Positions 1-5,041 of a stretch of 10,518 nucleotides of DNA are shown one piece after another. The translations under genes and the position numbers were made by a program. Numbering within the stretch: the stretch's first letter is position 1; the number at the start of each line of letters is the position of its first letter. The notes under the pieces are model-generated. The model did not search any database and was not told the origin of the DNA. It saw only the letters and a program-made list of their open reading frames with translations. This DNA comes from Pseudomonadota bacterium (GTDB lineage: Bacteria > Pseudomonadota > Alphaproteobacteria > Rhizobiales > Hyphomicrobiaceae), in the NCBI GenBank assembly GCA_021813195.1, contig JAKALI010000083.1, forward strand, positions 1 to 10,518, read 5' to 3'.

Positions 1-1
1 C

Positions 2-33
2 TGGACACTCTTGGTGCTAATCGAGCGGCGGTC
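2..33 (-). other. CRISPR spacer 2
   Basis: This is a 32-nt spacer between the repeat at 34-62 and the repeat cut off at base 1. It is less GC-rich than spacer 1. Its target is unknown. A 10-base identity with the cas1 region is expected by chance and was rejected as self-targeting. Confidence 0.8.
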
Positions 34-62
34 GGGGCGATCTCCGCGCGGGCGGAGGAGCC
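34..62 (-). repeat. CRISPR repeat, second from leader
   Basis: This is a 29-nt repeat unit. Read on the minus strand, the hairpin stem covers 42-57 with loop CCGC, and the 8-nt 5' handle left after Cas6e cleavage would be AUCGCCCC (34-41). It differs from the leader-adjacent copy at plus-strand positions 37 (G versus T) and 49 (C versus T). It matches the general plan of I-E repeats from proteobacteria, in which a GC hairpin is followed by an A-U-initial 8-nt tail. Confidence 0.9.
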
Positions 63-94
63 GGGTCCGCCCACCCCCTGCGCGGCATCTCGGC
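63..94 (-). other. CRISPR spacer 1 (most recently acquired position)
   Basis: This 32-nt spacer lies between the two complete repeats. It is very GC-rich. I see no match to it elsewhere in the window. Its leader-proximal position implies the most recent acquisition. The target is unknown. Confidence 0.88.
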
Positions 95-123
95 GGGTCG
101 ATCTCCGCGTGGGCGGAGGAGCC
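95..123 (-). repeat. CRISPR repeat, leader-adjacent (first)
   Basis: This is the first repeat after the leader and therefore the copy that Cas1-Cas2 would duplicate at each acquisition. The hairpin covers 103-118 with loop CCAC. The handle reads AUCGACCC (95-102). The two differences from the next repeat are one loop base, which does not affect pairing, and one handle base. With only two copies visible, I cannot say which is the array consensus. Confidence 0.9.
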
Positions 124-171
124 TCTATTATCCAAGAAGCTGATTTTCCTCAACTTGTCAAAGATCACGCG
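124..171 (-). promoter_or_regulatory. CRISPR leader (short, AT-richer)
   Basis: Only 48 nt separate the cas2 stop codon from the first repeat. The stretch is about 40% GC, clearly below the GC-rich genes beside it, as expected for a leader. Leaders sit at the integration end of arrays and guide Cas1-Cas2 in type I-E systems. Here the functional leader may extend into the end of cas2. I find no convincing separate promoter, so array transcription could be read-through from the cas operon or could start inside cas2. That is inference. Confidence 0.75.
133..145 (-). promoter_or_regulatory. Candidate IHF site in leader
   Basis: The minus strand reads AATCAGCTTCTTG. This fits the IHF consensus WATCAANNNNTTR with one mismatch (G at the sixth base). 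It starts 9 nt from the leader-repeat junction. In E. coli type I-E, IHF binds the leader close to the first repeat and bends it so Cas1-Cas2 integrates there. Position and sequence agree with that role, but a one-mismatch match is weak evidence alone. Confidence 0.45.
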
Positions 172-477
172 CTATTTGCCCCGGAGAGGGCGTCGAACAA
201 GTACCGAACCCTCGTACTCCACAAGGTCTTTCGGCGGATCGCCGAGAGACAGTATGCCGAGCCCGCCGGGCATGTGCCTGTCCCTCCACACCATCGTGAC
301 GCTGCCCGAACCGAGTGTTGCGTGCCAGTCCGTCATAACGTCCCAGATGCGCTGGCGCACACCCTTACTAATCCGAGGGCCAACGTAGAAGCCCGGGGCG
401 ACCTCGAGCATCACGGAGCCAAGAAACCCTCTGTAGCGCATCTCAACATCGCGGGTGACAACGATGCACAGTGACAT
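172..477 (-). CDS. cas2: Cas2, type I-E (CRISPR adaptation subunit)
   Basis: This 101-residue protein has the usual length for type I-E Cas2. It is the structural dimer at the centre of the Cas1-Cas2 integrase that captures protospacers and inserts them at the leader. Family landmarks are VVTRDVEMRYRGFLGS (residues 6-21), LEVAPGFYVGPR (24-35), IWDVM (44-48), MVWRD (62-66) and a C-terminal VRRPL. The ferredoxin-like fold and Cas1 binding are family knowledge. The ATG lies 3 nt after the cas1 stop, and the VVT strand begins at residue 6 as in relatives, which supports this start. No close Shine-Dalgarno is visible, so translation may be coupled to cas1. No DnaQ-type exonuclease fusion is present. 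It is the last gene of the operon, with the leader directly after it. Confidence 0.95.
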   Translation of the reverse strand: MSLCIVVTRDVEMRYRGFLGSVMLEVAPGFYVGPRISKGVRQRIWDVMTDWHATLGSGSVTMVWRDRHMPGGLGILSLGDPPKDLVEYEGSVLVRRPLRGK

Positions 478-480
478 GAC

Positions 481-1461
481 TTAAATCTGTTCGTGCTCCG
501 GATGATCCAAATCAGACTGGGTCTCGTCGTCTGAACCCGCTGCAACTTCCATACGGGGCACCCCGTCGGGGATACTGCCCGCTGACAGCGAAACTAAATC
601 GGGCGGACCGATTAGGACCTTGATGTGGTCGATGAGCCTTGCGATCACCTGTTTGGTGCTAAAGATCTCGGCGGCCTTGGTGCGCACGACCCGTTCGAGA
701 TTATCGTCGCGATGCTTCAGGAGGTGCTTAGCCGCGCTGAAGGCAACGGGCAGGGTCACATCGTGTCGCACAAGATCGGCGATGTCGAGTACAAAGGATT
801 GACCGCTGTCCTCGTGGACAAAGCCGAGTTGGGGGATGGTCGCCGTGGCGGCGACAGCAATGGCGGCAGCCGCCTCGACGGCGCTGGCGGCGTGGTTGAT
901 GGCCTGGTTCGGGATGTCCGTGGCGTTGGGGTTGTTGCGGTCGTAACGGCGACCTTGCCAGGGCACGCCAAACCGTTGCGCGGTCAGTTCGTATAGGCGC
1001 TTGATGCGCGCGCCCTCCATGCCCCGTAGCATGTCGAGAGTGCGTGCTTTGACCTCCTCGCCGAAGCGGATGGCGTACATGGCGCGGGCCACGGCGACCC
1101 GTTCTTTTGGTTCAGCCCACAGCATCACCTGCCGGCGCGCGAGCGCTGAGGTATCGGCGAGCAGCGGGGGCGCGGTGTAGAAGCGCACGCCCCCGGTGCC
1201 GATGGCCGCCAGCGCGCAACCGTGAGCGGCGAGGATGCGCAGCGCATCGTGCGTGACGGACGAGCCAGGCCCGAGCAGAATGATCGACACGGACTGGTGA
1301 GGGACTTGATAGTCGCCCGCATCGAGCACCCCGCCCCCGGCCGCGACGAAGCGCACGCAACCATCTTCGACTTCGAGACGGCCCCGCTCGAGGTAGATGA
1401 GCCCGTGTCGGTCGGCATGGGGAACGCGGGCTTTATCAAGGCCCAGGCGACCCGTGAGCAT
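481..1461 (-). CDS. cas1: Cas1, type I-E (spacer integrase)
   Basis: Cas1 is the metal-dependent nuclease-integrase that joins protospacer ends to the leader-proximal repeat. The 326 residues are slightly longer than E. coli Cas1 (about 305). An N-terminal beta domain covers roughly residues 1-95 and a helical catalytic domain follows. The family motif RLGLDKARVPHADRHG (5-20) sits at the usual place, fixing the start. Catalytic residues are visible: E149 in RGMEGARIK, H216 in GFVHEDSG, and D226 and D229 in VLDIADLVR. They match E. coli E141, H208, D218 and D221 with a constant offset of 8. The C-terminal tail (about 305-326) is acidic and probably disordered. In E. coli the corresponding tail helps position the protospacer. 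The gene follows cas6e by 5 nt with a good Shine-Dalgarno and precedes cas2 by 3 nt. Confidence 0.97.
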   Translation of the reverse strand: MLTGRLGLDKARVPHADRHGLIYLERGRLEVEDGCVRFVAAGGGVLDAGDYQVPHQSVSIILLGPGSSVTHDALRILAAHGCALAAIGTGGVRFYTAPPLLADTSALARRQVMLWAEPKERVAVARAMYAIRFGEEVKARTLDMLRGMEGARIKRLYELTAQRFGVPWQGRRYDRNNPNATDIPNQAINHAASAVEAAAAIAVAATATIPQLGFVHEDSGQSFVLDIADLVRHDVTLPVAFSAAKHLLKHRDDNLERVVRTKAAEIFSTKQVIARLIDHIKVLIGPPDLVSLSAGSIPDGVPRMEVAAGSDDETQSDLDHPEHEQI

Positions 1462-1466
1462 GGCGG

Positions 1467-2303
1467 CTAGCTCCTCAGAGGCGGACGCAACAGCAGCATG
1501 CCAAAACCGAACGACAGATGTCGGCCGACGCCGCGCATGAGAAGGGCGTTGAACGCATCGGGGTTGGCGACGGTCAATTCTCCATGGAACGCGGCGTCGG
1601 GGCCTTCGATCGAGGCGCCGCCGCGGGAGACGCGCGTGCGCTCGAAGGCGATCATAGTCGTCCGGTCCATGTCGAGCTCGGCGGCCCCATCGAGACGCGC
1701 GGCGAGCCAGTCGCGATAGACGGCCGCACGGTCGCGTCCGGCGGCGATCATGCCCGATGGCGTCGCCTTGCCGTCGACGATTTTCGGGCGTTCTTCTGGG
1801 TGGCGTTTCTGGGCTTCGACGAGGAAGGCGTCGACCTCGGACCCGGCTGCGTAAGGTTTCACGTCGGGCCGCGGGTTGGGCATCTCGCGTTTGATGCGCA
1901 CCACGGGGCGAATGCGCACATCGAACCCGAGCCGCTTGCCCTTCGTCCAGGTGGTCGGCATGGGCTTGGTCTCGAGCTTCTTGAGGTCGATGATGCGATT
2001 GCCGGCCAACTCGGGGGGCGCGGTTTCCGCGACCTGCGCCAGGAGGCGCTCCGCCGTGAGCCGCGTGTAAGCATAGATCGTTCCCTGATCGCGATTGCGC
2101 GGCACCAGGAGACGGAAAGGCTTCAACGCGGAAGGGCCAAAGGCCTCGTCGAGAATGTGGTGAAGCGCGCGGCCCGGATCGAAGCCGGCGTCGGCCTCGC
2201 GGCCATCGCGTCGGCGGCGATTGATCCAGCCGCGCTCGCCGGAATAGCGTGCCAACTCAGACAGCCGGATCGTGAGGCGGAGGAGATGGAACTCTGGGGA
2301 CAT
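1467..2303 (-). CDS. cas6e: Cas6e / CasE, crRNA-processing endoribonuclease
   Basis: Cas6e cuts the pre-crRNA at the base of the repeat hairpin and stays bound to the crRNA 3' hairpin at the head of Cascade. Diagnostic features are the C-terminal glycine-rich loop RGVGRHLSFGFGMLLLRP (residues 257-274), which contacts RNA, and the ALHHILDEAFGP segment (46-57). H48 there aligns by position with the catalytic histidine of the family (H20 in E. coli, H26 in Thermus). VYRDWLAARL (195-204) is also typical. At 278 residues it is longer than usual (about 200-230). Extra length includes an N-terminal stretch at about 20-44 with an Arg-rich run (INRRRRDGRE). The start is fixed by an AGGAGG site and by the family N-terminus HLLRLTI. 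It lies 10 nt after cas5e. Confidence 0.95.
   Translation of the reverse strand: MSPEFHLLRLTIRLSELARYSGERGWINRRRRDGREADAGFDPGRALHHILDEAFGPSALKPFRLLVPRNRDQGTIYAYTRLTAERLLAQVAETAPPELAGNRIIDLKKLETKPMPTTWTKGKRLGFDVRIRPVVRIKREMPNPRPDVKPYAAGSEVDAFLVEAQKRHPEERPKIVDGKATPSGMIAAGRDRAAVYRDWLAARLDGAAELDMDRTTMIAFERTRVSRGGASIEGPDAAFHGELTVANPDAFNALLMRGVGRHLSFGFGMLLLRPPLRS
1471..1476 (-). promoter_or_regulatory. Ribosome binding site for cas1
   Basis: The minus strand reads GAGGAG, 9 nt before the cas1 ATG at 1461 and inside the last codons of cas6e. This supports the chosen start and separate ribosome loading for the adaptation genes. Confidence 0.7.
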
Positions 2304-2309
2304 CGGTCG

Positions 2310-2315
2310 CCTCCT
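2310..2315 (-). promoter_or_regulatory. Ribosome binding site for cas6e, overlapping cas5e stop
   Basis: The minus strand reads AGGAGG, a perfect Shine-Dalgarno, 6 nt before the cas6e ATG. Its first two bases are the last two of the cas5e TAG stop. Ribosomes terminating on cas5e therefore sit on the cas6e site, which suggests coupling. It is the strongest ribosome binding site I see in the operon. Confidence 0.75.
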
Positions 2316-3129
2316 AGGGTTTTGACGCGGGCCTCGCCTCGATGCGCCCCTCGACCACCCGACGCGTGCCGCCGTGCAGGCCTGACATCCAGTTGCGGCG
2401 ATCGGGCAGCGCGATGATGCGGTCGACGAGGGGGCCTACCGTCGGGCCTTGGTCGGCGGGCCACTGGGCGCGGAGCATGGTCCTCTGAGGGGGATTGCGG
2501 TCTCGCCAGCTCGGCCGCTCCGGCAATCGCGCGCTGTGTGTGTCGAGCGGCAGCTTGGTCAGAGCCGCGTGGGCGGTCTCGGCGAGGACTTTTCCTGCGT
2601 TGAGCGGAAAGGCTGGCAGACAGGGCTTGCGGCCAATGAACAGTGGGCGCTCGGGCCGGTCGAGGGCACGGACAAGGTCTTCGAGAGATGGCGGCGGGCG
2701 GCCGGCGTCGGCGTTGTCATTACCTGGCGGTCGAAGTGTCACGACAGCAAACACCACGGCATCGGGATGATAATCACGAAAGCGTCGATGTGGTCCGCCG
2801 TAGCTGCCGCCGTCACGGCCTTCAGGTTCGCCGCGCGTCGTCCATCCTTTGTCGGATTTCTCCATGTGCACGTTCTGCACGTCCCTCAGCACGCCCTCGT
2901 AGGGCAACTCGTCGATCCGCGAGGCGATGACGAGGCGGTCTTGGAGCGCCTGGTGTGCGGCGCGCTCGGTCCGCTCATAGCCGAGCGCGTTGGCGAACAA
3001 GCCCGTGAGCATCGACAGCGCCGGGAAATCCCAGGTTACGCCATAGTTGTCGATGGCTACCGCACCGAAAGAGATAAGCGGCGCCTCGAGCCTGAGGACG
3101 AGCCACGTGCGTTGTGCGCCATCGCTCAT
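2314..3129 (-). CDS. cas5: Cas5e / CasD, Cascade subunit binding the crRNA 5' handle
   Basis: Cas5e caps the 5' end of the crRNA and holds the repeat-derived handle next to Cse1 and the first Cas7. The 271-residue protein opens with the RAMP-like strand LVLRLEAPLISFGA (10-23). YGVTWDFPALSMLTGLFANALG (29-50) follows, the variant here of the family's G-R-x-T-x-x-FPT-x-S-x-L-x-G-L pattern. RRFRDYHPDAVV (115-126) and RPLFIGRKPCLPAFPL (161-176) are further landmarks. The usual FPT is FPA here. About 25 extra residues lie near 195-230, making it longer than E. coli CasD (about 224). Its ATG overlaps the cas7 stop as ATGA, which indicates coupled translation. The crRNA handle it would bind is AUCGCCCC or AUCGACCC, depending on the repeat. 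Confidence 0.94.
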   Translation of the reverse strand: MSDGAQRTWLVLRLEAPLISFGAVAIDNYGVTWDFPALSMLTGLFANALGYERTERAAHQALQDRLVIASRIDELPYEGVLRDVQNVHMEKSDKGWTTRGEPEGRDGGSYGGPHRRFRDYHPDAVVFAVVTLRPPGNDNADAGRPPPSLEDLVRALDRPERPLFIGRKPCLPAFPLNAGKVLAETAHAALTKLPLDTHSARLPERPSWRDRNPPQRTMLRAQWPADQGPTVGPLVDRIIALPDRRNWMSGLHGGTRRVVEGRIEARPASKP

Positions 3130-4394
3130 GGCTTGACCTCGCCTTTAAGAACGGCGTCTTTGGCCCATCTGGCGATCTCGCCAAGCGAGCCGCGCGGCGC
3201 GCGGGGAAGGTCTTCGTTGAGCGTGTGCAGGCTGCGGCGCGCTTCGCCCGTCTCATAAAGCCGATCCATGGTTTCGAGATGGGATTTGAGGGCGCTCATC
3301 GCGGGCGCAAGCTGCGGGGCGACGGGGTTTCTGAACGCGGCTGCGAGGCTGCGCGGCTGGCGATCGCCGGCCTCGACGAGCACCATTTCCGCCCGTCCGT
3401 AAGGTGCGGTCGAGCCAAGCTTTGCCCCGGGTGAGACTTCGGTGACGAGATAGATGAGGTTGTGCACCACCTCGGCGGCCATCTTGCGGTGGGTCCCGGC
3501 GTCGAGCCATTGGGGACGCTCGCATCCCGTAAGGTTCGAGACGAGGCCCGGCACATCGACCACGACGTAGCCATAAAACAGGCCCGAGGTGAGCTCTGTT
3601 TCCTGGATGGTGTCGGCGCCGGAATCGTCTTCATCGCGTTTGAGGTCATCGACGGCGGTGAAGTAGTCGCTCTCGGTTTCCTCCTCGTGCACCGTGAAGG
3701 CGTGGGCGACGTGAATGGGCGCGTCGATGTTGGCGGCTGGATCGGATGTGACCATGCGGCCGAACAGGGCCGAGGCAAGGCCGGCGCTGAGTTGGGTCGC
3801 CTCGCGCATCGCTTTGAAATTGTCTTTGAAATCGTCCTGCCACCGCTTGAGGATCGCCTCGACCTCGGCTGGAACAGATTGCCCGTCCTTCTTGCCTTTT
3901 TTGCCCTTTTTGCCCGGGTCGGTCTGCGATGTCGGCTGCGGATCGTGGCTCTGATCGCCGAGCGCTTTTTCGATCTCAGGGGCGCGCTTGCGCGCCTCGT
4001 CGGCGAGCCAGCGGACTTCGGGAGCGCCAAGGATCAGCGTCTGACGGCTCTTTTTCTCCGTGCCTTTTTCGCCATAGACCTGCGTCTGGAACAGCTCATC
4101 GAGAATTGTCAGCGTCTCTGGCTTGAAGGCGCCTGCCTTCTTGAGCGGCTCGATCACCTTGAGGGTCACAATCTCACGCGAGCGGAAGGCATCCTCGGCG
4201 CCTTGAATCTTGAGCAGCGCATGCGGGTCGTCCTCCGCCTTGCGCCAGTGGCGCTTGAGGCACTGGCTCGAGACGCGTGTGCGCATGGCTCCGCCGTACA
4301 TGATGCGCTTGGCGAGCCCGCTGTCGTCGCGATTGAGAAGGGCGGCGGTGTAGGAATGCAAGGTGTGAATTTGCAAAAAGCGCGGGATCATCAT
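3126..4394 (-). CDS. cas7: Cas7e / CasC / Cse4, Cascade backbone subunit
   Basis: Six copies of this protein form the helical backbone of type I-E Cascade along the crRNA spacer. Family landmarks are FLQIHTLHSYTAALLNRDD (6-24), KRIMYGGAMRTRVSSQCLKR (29-48), FGRMVTSDPAANIDAPIHVA (211-230), SDYFTAVDDLK (242-252), ELTSGLFYGYVVVD (267-280) and GSTAPYGRAEMVLVE (327-341). At 422 residues it exceeds the usual 350-380. Much of the excess is a low-complexity insertion at about 148-177 containing GKKGKKGKKDGQ, absent from typical members as far as I recall. The start codon is the first of two adjacent ATGs. It overlaps the cse2 stop as ATGA, and the second ATG is equally possible. The stop overlaps the cas5e start. 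Confidence 0.96.
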   Translation of the reverse strand: MMIPRFLQIHTLHSYTAALLNRDDSGLAKRIMYGGAMRTRVSSQCLKRHWRKAEDDPHALLKIQGAEDAFRSREIVTLKVIEPLKKAGAFKPETLTILDELFQTQVYGEKGTEKKSRQTLILGAPEVRWLADEARKRAPEIEKALGDQSHDPQPTSQTDPGKKGKKGKKDGQSVPAEVEAILKRWQDDFKDNFKAMREATQLSAGLASALFGRMVTSDPAANIDAPIHVAHAFTVHEEETESDYFTAVDDLKRDEDDSGADTIQETELTSGLFYGYVVVDVPGLVSNLTGCERPQWLDAGTHRKMAAEVVHNLIYLVTEVSPGAKLGSTAPYGRAEMVLVEAGDRQPRSLAAAFRNPVAPQLAPAMSALKSHLETMDRLYETGEARRSLHTLNEDLPRAPRGSLGEIARWAKDAVLKGEVKP

Positions 4395-5041
4395 GCGACG
4401 GCTCCGGTTTCACTGGCGTCGGTTTCGGTATCTGTTGCAGCGTCACCGCGCTGGGCGCGATCGAGCCGGGCGTAGTAGTCGCGGGCGAGCTTGCGGCTAT
4501 GGGCGGAGTTGTCGGGATCGAGAACGAGCCAAGCCAAGTCCGTGCAATTAACCCCGACGCCGGGCGGCTTCTTGAGGCTCAAGGTCCGGATGGCGCGCTC
4601 GAGAAGCTCGGCACGCACGTCGCGGCGTGCGGCAAGAAGTCGGGCGAAGCGGTACTCGGAAAGCATCGGCCGCGGATCGCTCTCGCCCACGCCCCACGTC
4701 GGATCGCCGCCGTCACAGAGCGCGTGGCCAAGGCCGCGCCAGCCGTTCTCCTTGCTCGGAGGTTCGTGAGGCGATCGCTTGCCGTCGGCCTGGCCTTTCT
4801 CGGTCAACATCGCCATCATTTGCACGATGCGCGCCCAGGCCGCGAGCGGCTTCCCGTCGCCGAACTTGTGACGCGCGGCGAGCCGCCAGAAGTAGGCGGC
4901 GCCCGCCTCATCGCCGTCAAACGACATGCGTCGCAAGTCGGCAAGCGCGCCGGGGTCGAGGCCGGCAAGGGCCTGACCGATCGCGAAGATGGTGCCGTTT
5001 AGCGTGTTTGCTTCTGGCTCAGTGCGCGGCTCATTCGGCAT
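4391..5041 (-). CDS. cse2: Cse2 / CasB, Cascade small subunit
   Basis: Cse2 forms a dimer along the belly of Cascade and stabilises the displaced target strand. The protein is helical and has the family pattern: LADLRRMSF (33-41), YFWRLAARH (50-58), WARIVQMMAML (69-79), GLGHALC (103-109), the arginine-rich SEYRFARLLAAR (128-139) and LARDYYARL (185-193). It has 216 residues, somewhat longer than E. coli CasB (about 160). The excess lies in both termini and in a loop at about 82-100. The C-terminal tail is acidic and Thr-rich. An AGGAGA site at 5048-5053, spaced 6 nt from the ATG, supports the start. The gene overlaps cse1 by 11 nt and cas7 by 4 nt. Confidence 0.93.
   Translation of the reverse strand: MPNEPRTEPEANTLNGTIFAIGQALAGLDPGALADLRRMSFDGDEAGAAYFWRLAARHKFGDGKPLAAWARIVQMMAMLTEKGQADGKRSPHEPPSKENGWRGLGHALCDGGDPTWGVGESDPRPMLSEYRFARLLAARRDVRAELLERAIRTLSLKKPPGVGVNCTDLAWLVLDPDNSAHSRKLARDYYARLDRAQRGDAATDTETDASETGAVA

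Larger units (their letters stand above)
1..123 (-). CRISPR. Type I-E CRISPR array, leader-proximal end (truncated by window)
   Basis: Two copies of a 29-nt repeat (34-62 and 95-123) lie exactly 61 nt apart, giving 32-nt spacers (63-94 and 2-33). This 29+32 period is the usual geometry of type I-E arrays. Base 1 matches the last base of the repeat at the expected period, so a third repeat is cut by the window edge. Read on the minus strand, the same direction as the cas genes, each repeat has a 6-bp hairpin (CTCCGC/GCGGAG, 4-nt loop). This is the structure cut by Cas6e, and it leaves an 8-nt handle. The array lies directly downstream of cas2, as in canonical I-E loci. A 30-nt repeat is possible because the base at 33 and 94 is C in both copies. 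Array length and leader-distal content cannot be seen. Confidence 0.93.

Noticed and set aside
127..161. Promoter in the leader: TTGACA (156-161) with GATAAT (127-132) on the minus strand
   Set aside because: The spacing is 23 nt, far from 16-18. The -10 element would place the transcription start inside the first repeat. TTGAGG with the same -10 gives 15 nt and a poor -35.
11..388. Open frame crossing the array, the leader and antisense cas2
   Set aside because: Its first part translates CRISPR repeats and spacers. It overlaps a well-supported cas2 on the other strand.
653..662. 10-base match TTGGTGCTAA between spacer 2 and cas1, possible self-targeting
   Set aside because: The match covers only 10 of 32 bases, and about 0.5 such matches are expected by chance in this window. 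There is no continuous seed.
1518..2417. Long plus-strand open frame (299 codons) opposite cas6e
   Set aside because: It is a high-GC antisense shadow. It lacks recognisable domains, and the minus frame is a clear Cas6e.
3462..4475. Plus-strand open frame (337 codons) opposite cas7
   Set aside because: It is an antisense shadow of the conserved Cas7 frame, with composition driven by the codon bias of the real gene.
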